This document shows, in pieces, positions 53,513 through 61,856 of a stretch of 64,000 nucleotides of DNA. This DNA is from JBBROS01 sp965260995 (GTDB taxonomy: Bacteria; Pseudomonadota; Alphaproteobacteria; Acetobacterales; Acetobacteraceae). The DNA is taken from NCBI GenBank assembly GCA_965260995.1, contig CBDHCD010000003.1, positions 1,488,001 to 1,552,000 of the forward strand. The letters run 5' to 3'. Below the pieces are notes generated by a model. That model saw nothing but the letters and a program-made list of their open reading frames with translations. It was not told the origin of the DNA and searched no databases. Within the stretch, counting starts at the first letter, position 1. Every line of letters starts with the position of its first letter. Position numbers and translations under genes: made by a program.

Positions 53513-54936
53513 TGCCCTGCGCCCACCCGCCGCGCCGCGCCGCGCCGGCGAGCGCCATGACGAGTGGGCCGAACAGCGACTCGGGGAGCGGCGCGGCGTC
53601 CCTCACCCTCCTCGACCGCCCCGCCGACGCCCCGGTGTTCCGGCGGCCGGGCGGCTTCGTCTCGGCCGCCGCCTTCCTCGCCGACGCCCACGCCCTCGCC
53701 GCCGCCCTGCCGCCCGGCCGCCATCTGGTCAACCTCTGCCGCGGCCGCTACGCCTTCGCCACCGCCTTCGCCGCCGGCCTCATCGCGGGCCGCACCAGCC
53801 TGCTCAACGCCGACCCGGCCCGCCTCCCTGCCCTGGCCGCCGCCTATCCCGGCGCGGTGGTCGCCGCCGACGCCCCGTTCCCCGCCTGCCCGCTGCCGCT
53901 GGTCCCCGTCCCCCCGGCTTGCCTCGCCCCCACTCCGCCCTCCCGCATCCCCGCCGCCGCCCCGGCCAACCCGGCCATCCCCGCCGACTACCTCGCCGCG
54001 GTCGTCTTCACCTCCGGCAGCACCGGCGAGCCGACGCCGCACCCGAAGCGCTGGGCCGCCCTCGTCGCCCGCAGTCGCGCCGCTGCCGCCCAGTTCGGCT
54101 TCCGATCCGACACGGCGACCGTCATCGGCACCGTCCCGCCGCAGCACATGTACGGCTTCGAGACCACCATCCTGCTGCCGCTGCACGCCGCCGTCGCCAC
54201 CTGGTGCGGCCCGGCCTTCTTTCCCGGCGACCTCGCCGCGGCCCTCGGGGCCTGCCCCGGCCCGCGCGTCCTCGTCACCACCCCGCTCCACCTGCGCGCC
54301 CTGTTGCGGGCCGGCCAGCCCCTCCCTGCCCTCGCCGGCTGCATCAGCGCCACCGCCCCGCTCGATCCCGCCCTCGCCGCCGAGGCCGAGGCCGCCTGGA
54401 ACGCCCCGGTGCGCGAGATCTTCGGCGCCACCGAGTGCGGCAGCATCGCCAGCCGCCGCACCGTCCTCGGCCCGGTCTGGGCCCCCTACCCCGGCATCGA
54501 CCTCGCCGCTCAAGACGACGGCGTCCTGGTCCACGCCCCGGGGGCCGATCCCGTGCCCCTGCCCGACCTGATCGAGCCTGCCCCCGGCGGCTTCCGCCTG
54601 CTCGGCCGCCGCACCGACGTGGTGAAGCTGGGCGGCCGCCGCGCCTCCCTGCTCGGCCTCAACCAGATCCTCACCGACCTGCCCGGCGTCGATGACGGCG
54701 CTTTCGTCGTCCCCGATGACCTCGACCGCCGCAGCACCGCCCGCCTCGTCGCCGTCGTCGTCGCCCCGGACCGCACCGCCTCCTCCATCATCGCCGACCT
54801 CCGCCGCACGCTCGACCCGGTGTTCCTGCCGCGCCGGGTCATCCGGGTGGAGGCGATGCCGCGCAACGCGCTGGGCAAGCTGCCGCGCCAGGCCCTGCTG
54901 CAACTGGTCGCCCAAGACAGCGCCCAAGCCGGCTGA
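53512..54936 (+). CDS. AMP-dependent aryl-CoA/ACP ligase
   Basis: 474 residues. VVFTSGSTGEPTPHPKRWAAL is the ATP loop, REIFGATECGSIASR the acid-binding core, LGRRTDVVKLGGRRASL the hinge, and PRNALGKLPRQALL the C-terminal Lys motif. It would activate the aryl starter (such as 4-hydroxybenzoate or a cinnamate) and load it on the ACP. The first about 18 residues may be dispensable (second ATG at 53557). Confidence 0.88.
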   Translation: MPCAHPPRRAAPASAMTSGPNSDSGSGAASLTLLDRPADAPVFRRPGGFVSAAAFLADAHALAAALPPGRHLVNLCRGRYAFATAFAAGLIAGRTSLLNADPARLPALAAAYPGAVVAADAPFPACPLPLVPVPPACLAPTPPSRIPAAAPANPAIPADYLAAVVFTSGSTGEPTPHPKRWAALVARSRAAAAQFGFRSDTATVIGTVPPQHMYGFETTILLPLHAAVATWCGPAFFPGDLAAALGACPGPRVLVTTPLHLRALLRAGQPLPALAGCISATAPLDPALAAEAEAAWNAPVREIFGATECGSIASRRTVLGPVWAPYPGIDLAAQDDGVLVHAPGADPVPLPDLIEPAPGGFRLLGRRTDVVKLGGRRASLLGLNQILTDLPGVDDGAFVVPDDLDRRSTARLVAVVVAPDRTASSIIADLRRTLDPVFLPRRVIRVEAMPRNALGKLPRQALLQLVAQDSAQAG

Positions 54937-55214
54937 TGCGCCCCGTCGGCCGCTTCACGATCCCGCCGGAGCACCCGAGCCTGCCCGGCCACTTCCCCGG
55001 CCGCCCCGTCGTCCCCGGCGTCGTGCTGCTGGACGAGGCCGCCGCCCTCATCCTCGCCGCCTCGCCCGGCCGCCGCCTCGCCGGCTTCCCCGCCGTCCGC
55101 TTCACCCGCCCCGTCCGCCCCGGCGACACCGTGGACGTGGCGTACGCCGACGGGGCCTTCTCCTGCACCGTCGCCGCCGCCCCCGTCCTCCGCGGCACGA
55201 TCGCCCTGGAATGA
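54936..55214 (+). CDS. Hotdog-fold dehydratase subunit (first)
   Basis: 92 residues. IPPEHPSLPGHFPGRPVVPGVVLLDEA is the FabZ/FabA-type HxxxxGHFPGxPVxPGV core. Short for a FabZ (about 150) and lacking the later helix, so probably one half of a heterodimer with the second dehydratase at 61368, as shown for ApeI/ApeP in described aryl-polyene systems. Starts on the ligase stop (TGATG). Confidence 0.85.
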   Translation: MRPVGRFTIPPEHPSLPGHFPGRPVVPGVVLLDEAAALILAASPGRRLAGFPAVRFTRPVRPGDTVDVAYADGAFSCTVAAAPVLRGTIALE

Positions 55215-55227
55215 CCCGGCCCCTCGC

Positions 55228-56427
55228 GTGACCCAGCCCCCCGCCACGGCTTGGTCCGAGCAGCCGGAGCGCGGCTCCCCCCGCCTCACCCGCGCGCTGC
55301 TCTGGCTCGCGCTGGCCGGCGGCCGGGCCGCGGCGCTCCTGCTGGCCTGGTCGGCCACGGCCTGGTTCCTGCTGACCGCGCCCCGCGCCCGCCGGGCCTC
55401 GCGCGACTACCTCCGCCGCGTCCTGCCTGCCCGGCCCGGCCTGCGTCACACCGCCCGGCATTTCCACGCCTTCGCGCAGGCCGTGCTCGACCGCGCCCAC
55501 CTCCTCGCCGGCCGCGACGACGCCTTCGACATCCGCGTGGACGGCCTCGACCACGTGGCGGCCACCCTGGCGCGCGGCCAGGGCTGCATCCTGCTCGGCG
55601 CCCACCTCGGCAGCTTCGAGGCGCTGCGCGCCGTCGCCCGCCACTGCCCGGTCCCGGTCTGGGCGCTGATGTACCGCCGCAACGCCGGCGCCCTCACCGG
55701 CCTGCTCGACCGCCTCGCCCCCGCGCTGCGCGGCCGCGTGCTCGAGATCGGCGACACCGCCAGCATGATCCGCGCCCGCGAGTGCGTCGCCCGCGGCGAG
55801 GTCGTCGGCATCCTCGCCGACCGCGCGCCGCCCGGCCACCGCATGGTCCCGGCCCCCTTCCTCGGCCAGCCTGCCTTCTTCCCCGCCGGCCCGTTCGTGC
55901 TCGCCAGCACGCTCGCCGCCCCGGTGATCCTGTTCCGCGCCGTCCGCACCGGCCGCCGCCGCTACGCCGTCCGCTTCGAGCCGTTCGCCGACCGCCTCGC
56001 CCTGCGCCGCGCCCACCGCGCCGCCGACCTCCGCGCCGCCGTCGCCCGCTACGCCGCCGCCGTCGAGGCCGGCTGCCGCGCCCACCCCTACCAGTGGTTC
56101 AACTTCTTCCCCTTCTGGGAGCGTCCGCCCGATGCCGATCCCGATCCGTCGGCCGACCCGGCCGCCACCAACGCCGCCGACCCGGCCGCCACCAACGCCG
56201 CCGACCCGGCCGCCACCAACGCCGCCGACCCGGCCGCCACCAACGCCGCCGACCCGGCCGCCACCAACGCCGCCGACCCGGCCGCCACCAACGCCGCCGA
56301 CCCGGCCGCCACCAACGCCGCCGACCCGGCCGCCACCAACGCCGCCGACCCGGCCGCTGACCAGCCTGCTGCTCGTCCTGCTGCTCGGCTTGACGCTCGC
56401 CTGGACACCCTGGCCGGCGAAGGCTGA
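55228..56427 (+). CDS. LpxL/HtrB-type acyltransferase with octapeptide-repeat tail
   Basis: 399 residues starting at GTG. One N-terminal helix, then ILLGAHLGSFEALRAV (HX4E catalytic motif), VVGILADRAPP and YAVRFEPFADR. From about residue 307 the protein has eight perfect ADPAATNA octapeptides and a low-complexity end. The tail is the reading of a 24-bp tandem repeat that also codes the start of the next gene in another frame. It would move the polyene chain or another acyl group onto a lipid anchor. Confidence 0.85.
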   Translation: MTQPPATAWSEQPERGSPRLTRALLWLALAGGRAAALLLAWSATAWFLLTAPRARRASRDYLRRVLPARPGLRHTARHFHAFAQAVLDRAHLLAGRDDAFDIRVDGLDHVAATLARGQGCILLGAHLGSFEALRAVARHCPVPVWALMYRRNAGALTGLLDRLAPALRGRVLEIGDTASMIRARECVARGEVVGILADRAPPGHRMVPAPFLGQPAFFPAGPFVLASTLAAPVILFRAVRTGRRRYAVRFEPFADRLALRRAHRAADLRAAVARYAAAVEAGCRAHPYQWFNFFPFWERPPDADPDPSADPAATNAADPAATNAADPAATNAADPAATNAADPAATNAADPAATNAADPAATNAADPAATNAADPAADQPAARPAARLDARLDTLAGEG

Positions 56428-56929
56428 AGGCCCGCCGCTCGACCAGCTCATGGCCCGCCTCGCCGCCACCCCGGAGCGCCGGGCCGCCTTCCGCGAGCGG
56501 CGGCGCTTCGCCGCCCTCAGCATGCCCCTGGAAAGCGTCGGCACCCTGTCTTACCGCCAGGGCCACCTGGAGAAGATCACCACTTGGCCGCAGCCGGAGC
56601 GCCTGGAGGTGAACGGCGACCGCCTGATCCTCACCGTCGGCAACGACCCGCCCCGCGTCATCGACATGGCCCGGGTCCCCGAGCTGCGTGCCCTGATCGA
56701 CGCTATCCGCGGCCCCCTGCTCGGCGACGCCGCCGCCGTCCGCCGCGCCTTCCGCGCCGAGACCGCCGGCACCTTGGCCGCCTGGACCCTCGACCTCACC
56801 CCCCTGGACCCGGCCGCCGCCCGCTTCCTGCGCCGCGTCCACCTCCAGGGCCGCGACGACCAGGTGGACCGCCTCGTCATCACCCAGGCCAACGGCGACG
56901 AGCAGGCCATGACCATCATCCCACGATGA
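56132..56929 (+). CDS. LolA-like outer-membrane carrier protein, repeat-extended N-terminus
   Basis: 265 residues from ATG 56132. Eight perfect TRPPPTPP octapeptides precede a signal peptide-like helix (SLLLVLLLGLTLAWTPWPAKA); no ATG, GTG or TTG start is better placed between them. The mature part is LolA-like (RFAALSMPLESVGTLSYRQGHLEKITTWPQPERLEVNGDRLIL). It carries lipidated product across the periplasm together with the MMPL exporter. It overlaps the acyltransferase gene by 296 bases; an alternative is start at a CTG just before the helix. Confidence 0.75.
   Translation: MPIPIRRPTRPPPTPPTRPPPTPPTRPPPTPPTRPPPTPPTRPPPTPPTRPPPTPPTRPPPTPPTRPPPTPPTRPLTSLLLVLLLGLTLAWTPWPAKAEGPPLDQLMARLAATPERRAAFRERRRFAALSMPLESVGTLSYRQGHLEKITTWPQPERLEVNGDRLILTVGNDPPRVIDMARVPELRALIDAIRGPLLGDAAAVRRAFRAETAGTLAAWTLDLTPLDPAAARFLRRVHLQGRDDQVDRLVITQANGDEQAMTIIPR
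56155..56346 (+). repeat. 24-bp tandem repeat, 8 identical copies, coding in two frames
   Basis: Eight perfect 24-bp units beginning GACCCGGCCGCCACCAACGC and a partial ninth. In frame 1 they encode ADPAATNA (acyltransferase tail), in frame 2 TRPPPTPP (LolA-like N-terminus). Sequence identity between units implies recent expansion. Confidence 0.95.
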
Positions 56930-56942
56930 GGGGCATCCCGCG

Positions 56943-59312
56943 ATGAAGGGCGTCGCCCGCGCCCTTCCCGTCCTGCTCGCCCTCGCGGCCGCCGTCCTCG
57001 CCCTCCTCCTCGTCCTCGCCCGCATCGACGTCCGCACCGACATGGCCGACTTCCTGCCCCAGGGCCGCACCGAGGCCGCCCGCCTGGTGCTCGACCAGGC
57101 CCGCAGCGGCGCCGCCACCGGCCTGATCCTGATCGGCGTCGAGGGCGCGCCCCAGCCCGACCTCGCCCGCGTCGCCCGCGCGATGGCCGCCACCCTGCCC
57201 GGCACCGGCCTGTTCGCCCTGGTCGCCGGCGGCCAGCCCGCGCCCCTCGATCAGGCCTTGCTGTTCGACCACCGTTACACCCTCAGCCCCGCCACCACGG
57301 CGGACGCCTTCGAGGAGCCTGCCCTGCGCCGCTCGCTCGAAGCCCTGCTGCGCCAGCTCCGCTCGTCCGCCGCCCCCCTCGCCGCCCAGTACGGCCTCGC
57401 CGACCCTCCCGGCGCGTTCCTCGCCCTGCTGCGCGGTTGGGCCGCGTCCTCCGGCGTGCGCCAGGTCGACGGCGCGTGGTTCGCCCCAAGCGACGACCGG
57501 AGTGGCGACCGGGGCACCGACCAGGGCGGCGACCGAGGCGGCGACCGGGGCGGCGACCGCGCCCTGCTGCTGGCGCGCACGAAGGCCGGCGGCATGGACA
57601 TCCCGGCCCAGGAAGCCGCTCTCGCCGCCGTCCAGGCCGCGTTCCGGGCCGCCGACCCCGGCCCCGCCCGCCTCCTGGTCGCCGGCCCCGCCGTGTTCGC
57701 CCGCGACGCCGCCCGCGCCATCAAGGCCGACGTCGAGCGCATCTCGGTCCTCTCCACCTTCCTGGTCGTCGCCCTGCTGTGGTGGCGCTTCCGCTCGCCG
57801 CTGGTGCTGGCCGCCATCGCCGCCCCGGTCGTGCTCAGCGTCGCCGCCGCCGCCCTCGTGGTGCAGGCGCTGTTCGGAACCGTCCACGGCGTGGCGCTGG
57901 GCTTCGGCGCGACCATGCTCGGCGTCTCGGTCGACTACCCGGTGCTGATGATCGGCCACCGCAAGCGCGGCGAGCCGGCCCCGGCCACACGGGCGCGCAT
58001 CGGCCGCGCCTTCGTCCTCGCCGTCGTCTCCGCCCTGCTCGGCCTGGCGGCGATGGTGTTTTCCGGCTTCCCCGGCCTGGCCCAGCTCGGCGTGTTCGCG
58101 GCTGCCGGCCTGCTCGCCTGCGCCCTGCTGACCTGGACCCTGCTGCCCCGCCTGGTCGTCGCCGCCAACCTGGCCCCCGTCGCCGCAGGCGACCCGGCCT
58201 GGCTCCCCCGCGTCGAGGCGTTCCGCCGCCACCGCGCCTGGGCCGCCCTGCCCGTCGCCGCCGCGGCGCTCTACCTGGCCCTGCACGGCCCTCGCTGGGA
58301 GGGCGATCTGCAGGCGCTCAGCCCAGTCCCCGCCGCCTCCGTCGCCCTCGACCGCGAGATGCGCGCCCAGGTCGGCGCGCCGGACGCCGGGCAATTGCTG
58401 CTGGTCCGCGGCGACGCGCCCGAGGCCGTGCTGCAGGCGGAGGAACGCCTGCTCCCCCTCCTCGACCGCTTGGAAACGCAAGGCGCGCTCCGCGGCGCGG
58501 ACCTCGCCGCCCGCCTGCTGCCGAGTGCGGCGACCCAAGCCGCCCGCGCCGCCCTGCTGCCCGACGCCGCCACCCTCTCGGCCCGGCTCGACGCCGCCCG
58601 CGCCGGCCTGCCGTTCCGCCCCGACGCCTTCCGCCCGTTCGAGGACGCGGTCGCCGCCGCCCGCGCCGCCGCCCCCCTCCGCCCGGCGGACCTCGAAGGC
58701 ACTCTGCTCGGCGCGCGCCTCTCTCCCCTGCTGCTCCACGGCCCCGACGGCTGGATCGGCCCCGTCGTGCTGCACCGCGTCGAGCGGCCGGCCCAGATCG
58801 CGGAGGCCGTGCGAGGCTCCGGCGCGCTCTACGTCGACATGCGCTCCGAGTTGGGCGGCATCCTCTCCGCTTACACGGCCGCCGCCTGGTGGTGGTTGGC
58901 CGCGAGCGCCGCCCTGGTGCTGCTCGTGCTGCTGGCCGGGCTGCGCGACGCGGGCCGCGTGCTGCGCGTGCTGGGGTCGGTCGCCGCCGCCTTGCTGGTC
59001 ACGGTGGCGCTGCTCACCCTCTTGGGCGCGCGCCTCTCCCTGATCCACCTGGTCGCGCTGCAACTGGTCGCCGGCGTCGGCCTCGACTACGCCCTGTTCT
59101 ACGCCCGCCGCCAGCTCGACGCCGAGGAGCGCGCCCGCACGCTTCGCACCCTCGTCACCTGCAACGCCATGACCTTGCTGACATTCGGCTTGCTGGCCGC
59201 TTGCCAGACGCCCTTGCTGCGCGACATTGGGGTGACGGTCGCGGCCGGGGCGTTGCTGGCGATGGGCTTCGCCTTCATGGTCGCGGGCAAGGCCGCCGAT
59301 GAGAGGGAATGA
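56943..59312 (+). CDS. MMPL/RND-family exporter
   Basis: 789 residues with two six-helix halves (ISVLSTFLVVALLWWRFRSPLVLAAIAAPVV ..; AYTAAAWWWLAAS ..). VALGFGATMLGVSVDYPVLM and ALQLVAGVGLDYALFY carry the proton-relay Asp motifs. A GDRGG repeat from 12-bp units lies in the first periplasmic loop (57504-57560). It fits the MMPL exporter of aryl-polyene clusters, which passes the product to the LolA-like carrier. Stop overlaps the KS start. Confidence 0.9.
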   Translation: MKGVARALPVLLALAAAVLALLLVLARIDVRTDMADFLPQGRTEAARLVLDQARSGAATGLILIGVEGAPQPDLARVARAMAATLPGTGLFALVAGGQPAPLDQALLFDHRYTLSPATTADAFEEPALRRSLEALLRQLRSSAAPLAAQYGLADPPGAFLALLRGWAASSGVRQVDGAWFAPSDDRSGDRGTDQGGDRGGDRGGDRALLLARTKAGGMDIPAQEAALAAVQAAFRAADPGPARLLVAGPAVFARDAARAIKADVERISVLSTFLVVALLWWRFRSPLVLAAIAAPVVLSVAAAALVVQALFGTVHGVALGFGATMLGVSVDYPVLMIGHRKRGEPAPATRARIGRAFVLAVVSALLGLAAMVFSGFPGLAQLGVFAAAGLLACALLTWTLLPRLVVAANLAPVAAGDPAWLPRVEAFRRHRAWAALPVAAAALYLALHGPRWEGDLQALSPVPAASVALDREMRAQVGAPDAGQLLLVRGDAPEAVLQAEERLLPLLDRLETQGALRGADLAARLLPSAATQAARAALLPDAATLSARLDAARAGLPFRPDAFRPFEDAVAAARAAAPLRPADLEGTLLGARLSPLLLHGPDGWIGPVVLHRVERPAQIAEAVRGSGALYVDMRSELGGILSAYTAAAWWWLAASAALVLLVLLAGLRDAGRVLRVLGSVAAALLVTVALLTLLGARLSLIHLVALQLVAGVGLDYALFYARRQLDAEERARTLRTLVTCNAMTLLTFGLLAACQTPLLRDIGVTVAAGALLAMGFAFMVAGKAADERE

Positions 59313-60481
59313 TGCCGCTGGTCCTCACCGCCTGCACCGCCGTCAGCGCCCTCGGCGTCGGCGCCGCCGCCCACCGCGCCGCGCTGCTGAACGAGGCCGG
59401 CGGGCTGCGCCCCAACGACTTCGACCCGGCCGCCGGCGGCTGGATCGGCCGCGCCCCCGGCGTCGAGGACCACGCCCTGCCGCCGCGCATGGCCAACTAC
59501 GACTGCCGCAACAACCGCCTCGCCGACATGGCGCTGCGTGCCGACGGCTTCGCCGAGCACGTCGCCCGCGCCGGCGCGCGCCACGGTGTGGACCGCATCG
59601 CCGTCGTGCTCGGCACCAGCACCAGTGGCGTCAACGCCGCCGAGGACGCCTACCGCGGCCGCGACGGCGACGGACCGCTGCCGCCCGGCTTCGACTACCA
59701 GCACACCCAGGACCTCTACTCGGTCGCCGGCTACGTCCGCGCCGTGCTCGGGCTGCGCGGCCCGGCGCTGGTCATCTCCACCGCCTGCGCCAGCAGCGCC
59801 CGCTGCTTCATCGACGCCGCGCACCTGATCCGCACCGGCGTGTGCGACGCCGCCGTGGTCGGCGGGGCCGACAGCCTGTGCCGCATGACCCTGCACGGCT
59901 TCGCCGCCCTGGAGCTGATCTCCCCCACGCCCTGCCGCCCGTGCGACGCGGCGCGGTCCGGCATCTCGATCGGCGAGGCGGCCGGGTTCGCGCTCCTGGA
60001 GCGGGACGGCGACGGCATCCTGCTGCTGGGCGCGGGGGCGAGCAGCGACGGCTACCACATGTCCTCGCCCCACCCGGAGGGGGCGGGCGCGGTGGCGGCG
60101 ATGCGCCAGGCCCTGGCGACGGCCGGGCTGGAGCCGGGCGCGATCGACTGGATCAACCTGCACGGCACCGGCACCCGCGCCAACGACGCCACGGAGGACG
60201 CCGCCGTGTCCGCCGTGTTCGGGGACGCCGTGCCGTGCAGCAGCACCAAGGGCTGGACCGGGCACACGCTGGGCGCGTGCGGCATCCTGGAAGCCTTGAT
60301 CGCCCGGGAGTGCATGGCGGAAGGCCTCGTGCCCGGCTGCCTCGGCGTCGACGCGCCGGACCCGTCGTTCCGGTCGCGGGTGGCGACCGGCGCGGCGCGG
60401 GGCCGGGTGGCGCGGGTGGTGAGCAACTCGTTCGGCTTCGGCGGCATCAACTGCAGCCTGGTGTTCGGCGCCCGGCATTGA
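59309..60481 (+). CDS. Beta-ketoacyl-ACP synthase (KS)
   Basis: 390 residues. Catalytic triad present: Cys160 (VISTACASSARCF), His285 (NLHGTGTRAND) and the KGWTGHTLGA Lys/His (H319); the end NSFGFGGINCS is intact. It extends the polyene, probably in complex with the KS-like protein that follows. By eye, third-base preference switches from C to G at about 59.94 kb within this gene. Confidence 0.93.
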   Translation: MMPLVLTACTAVSALGVGAAAHRAALLNEAGGLRPNDFDPAAGGWIGRAPGVEDHALPPRMANYDCRNNRLADMALRADGFAEHVARAGARHGVDRIAVVLGTSTSGVNAAEDAYRGRDGDGPLPPGFDYQHTQDLYSVAGYVRAVLGLRGPALVISTACASSARCFIDAAHLIRTGVCDAAVVGGADSLCRMTLHGFAALELISPTPCRPCDAARSGISIGEAAGFALLERDGDGILLLGAGASSDGYHMSSPHPEGAGAVAAMRQALATAGLEPGAIDWINLHGTGTRANDATEDAAVSAVFGDAVPCSSTKGWTGHTLGACGILEALIARECMAEGLVPGCLGVDAPDPSFRSRVATGAARGRVARVVSNSFGFGGINCSLVFGARH

Positions 60482-61371
60482 GCGCGCCGCCCATTCCCCC
60501 TTCGGCCGCCCCCGTGCTGCCCGCCCCCGTGCTGCCCGCTTCCGCGCTGCCCGCTTCCGTGCTGCCCGCTTCTGTGCTGGGCGTCTCGGTGTGGGGGCCG
60601 GGGCTGGAGGGCTGGGCGGCGAGCCGGGCCGTCCTCGCGGGCGACAGTCCCTACGAGCCGCGCCCGTCGCCGCCGCCGCCGCCCGCGATCCTGCCGCCCA
60701 CCGAGCGGCGGCGCACCGGCCCGGTGGTGCGGCTCGCGCTGGCGGTGGCCCAGGAAGCGGCGGCGCAGGCGGCGGCGCAAGCGGCGTCAGGCCTCGATCC
60801 GGCCGGGCTGCGCAGCGTGTTCGCCAGCAGCAACGGCGACGGCGTGGTGGTGGGCAGCATCCTCGACGCCTTGGCCCGCGGCGCGGAGGGTGAGCGGGTG
60901 GTGTCGCCGACGCAGTTCCACAACTCGGTGCACAACGCCGCCGCCGGGTACTGGTCGATCGCCACCGGCAGCCGCCAGCCGGCCACCTGCCTCGGCGCGC
61001 ACGACTGGACCTGGGCGGCGGCGCTGCTGACGGCGATGGCCGACGTCGTGGCGAACGGCCAGCCGGTGCTGCTGTGCTGCTACGACCACCCGCTGCCGAC
61101 GCCGCTCGACGCGCTGCGCCCGACCGGGGCGGCGTTCGCGGCCGGACTGGTACTGGGACCGGCTGACGCGGGGCGGCCGTCGCTCCGCGTCGCTTACGCG
61201 GCCGGGGCGGCCGGGGCGGGGGCCAGCCTCGGGCCGGGGCTCGACGCGCTGATGGCGGCCAACGCGTCCGCCCGGGCCTTGCCGCTGCTGGCGGCGCTGG
61301 CGCGCGGCACGGCGTCGGCGCACCAGGTCGGCTACATGGACGGGCGGCTCGACGTGGCGGTGGGGCCATGA
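60478..61371 (+). CDS. KS-like chain-length factor (ketoacyl-synt_2 domain)
   Basis: 297 residues from TTG 60478, which overlaps the KS stop. SVWGPGLEGWAASRAVLAG, SVFASSNGDGVVVGSILDAL, VSPTQFHNSVHNAAAGYW and CLGAHDWTWAAAL follow the truncated KS domain of aryl-polyene clusters. The active Cys site is not a normal KS loop, fitting a chain-length-factor role. The N-terminus is made of a VLPAS repeat (15-bp units, 60514-60573), and GTGs within it are alternative starts. Confidence 0.82.
   Translation: MSAPPIPPSAAPVLPAPVLPASALPASVLPASVLGVSVWGPGLEGWAASRAVLAGDSPYEPRPSPPPPPAILPPTERRRTGPVVRLALAVAQEAAAQAAAQAASGLDPAGLRSVFASSNGDGVVVGSILDALARGAEGERVVSPTQFHNSVHNAAAGYWSIATGSRQPATCLGAHDWTWAAALLTAMADVVANGQPVLLCCYDHPLPTPLDALRPTGAAFAAGLVLGPADAGRPSLRVAYAAGAAGAGASLGPGLDALMAANASARALPLLAALARGTASAHQVGYMDGRLDVAVGP
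60514..60573 (+). repeat. 15-bp tandem repeat at gene start
   Basis: Four units of the type GTGCTGCCCGCTTCC encode VLPAP/VLPAS at the start of the KS-like gene; three of the units contain in-frame GTG, so the repeat may also multiply start codons. Confidence 0.8.
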
Positions 61372-61856
61372 TCGAGGGCGCGGCGCTGGCCGGGCTGCTG
61401 CCGCACGCGGGGGCGATGGTGCTGCTGGAGGCGGTCGTGTCGTGGGACGGGGCGGCGATCCTGTGCCGCGGCCGGTCGCCTCTCGACCCCCTCAACCCGC
61501 TGCGCCGGGCCGGGCGGCTGGGCGCTGTGTGCGGCCTGGAGTACGCCTTGCAGGCGGCGGCGCTGCACGGGGCGCTGCTGGCCGGGGGCGTGGCGCAGCG
61601 GGCCGGCTACGTCGCCCGGCTGCGCGAGGCGATGTTTCACGTGAAACATCTGGACGACCCGGCGTTCGGCGCGCTCGCGGTCGAGGCGCGGCTGGAACGG
61701 CAAGAAGCGGGCGGGATGCTCTACGCCCTGCGCGTCGCGGCCGAGGATGGGCGGGCGCTGGTCGCGGCCCGGGCCACGATCGCGTTGCCAGGCGCGTTGC
61801 CAGGCGCGTTGCCAGGCGCGTTGCCAGGCGCGTTGCCGGGCGCGGGGGCGCCGTGA
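61368..61856 (+). CDS. 3-hydroxyacyl-ACP dehydratase (second hotdog subunit)
   Basis: 162 residues. LLPHAGAMVLLEAVVSWDG is the ApeP/FabZ-like N-terminus; YALQAAALHGALLAGGVAQRAGYVARLREA follows. The sequence MFHVKH in its middle is imposed by a perfect parS DNA site. The C-terminus is an LPGA repeat from 12-bp units (61782-61841). ATG overlaps the preceding stop (CCATGA). Confidence 0.85.
   Translation: MIEGAALAGLLPHAGAMVLLEAVVSWDGAAILCRGRSPLDPLNPLRRAGRLGAVCGLEYALQAAALHGALLAGGVAQRAGYVARLREAMFHVKHLDDPAFGALAVEARLERQEAGGMLYALRVAAEDGRALVAARATIALPGALPGALPGALPGALPGAGAP
61633..61648. promoter_or_regulatory. parS centromere site (ParB-binding)
   Basis: TGTTTCACGTGAAACA, an exact 16-bp match to the bacterial consensus parS palindrome; with flanking bases the palindrome is 18 bp (61632-61649). 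It lies inside the dehydratase coding sequence. parS sites are usually grouped near oriC. Confidence 0.9.
61782..61841 (+). repeat. 12-bp tandem repeat, 5 copies, at gene end
   Basis: Units of GCGTTGCCAGGC encode the LPGA tail of the second dehydratase; four are identical and the last has one change. Confidence 0.85.

Noticed and set aside
56155..56346. CRISPR array
   Set aside because: Contiguous identical 24-bp units with no spacers, and coding in two frames.
56916..59063. A 715-codon minus frame opposite the MMPL exporter
   Set aside because: Gly/Gln-rich antisense shadow with no domain; the exporter is clearly coding.
28600..59940. A simple 31-kb inversion as explanation for the base-bias block
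   Set aside because: The right switch lies inside the KS gene of an intact, co-directional operon, which a simple inversion would have broken; kept only as one option.
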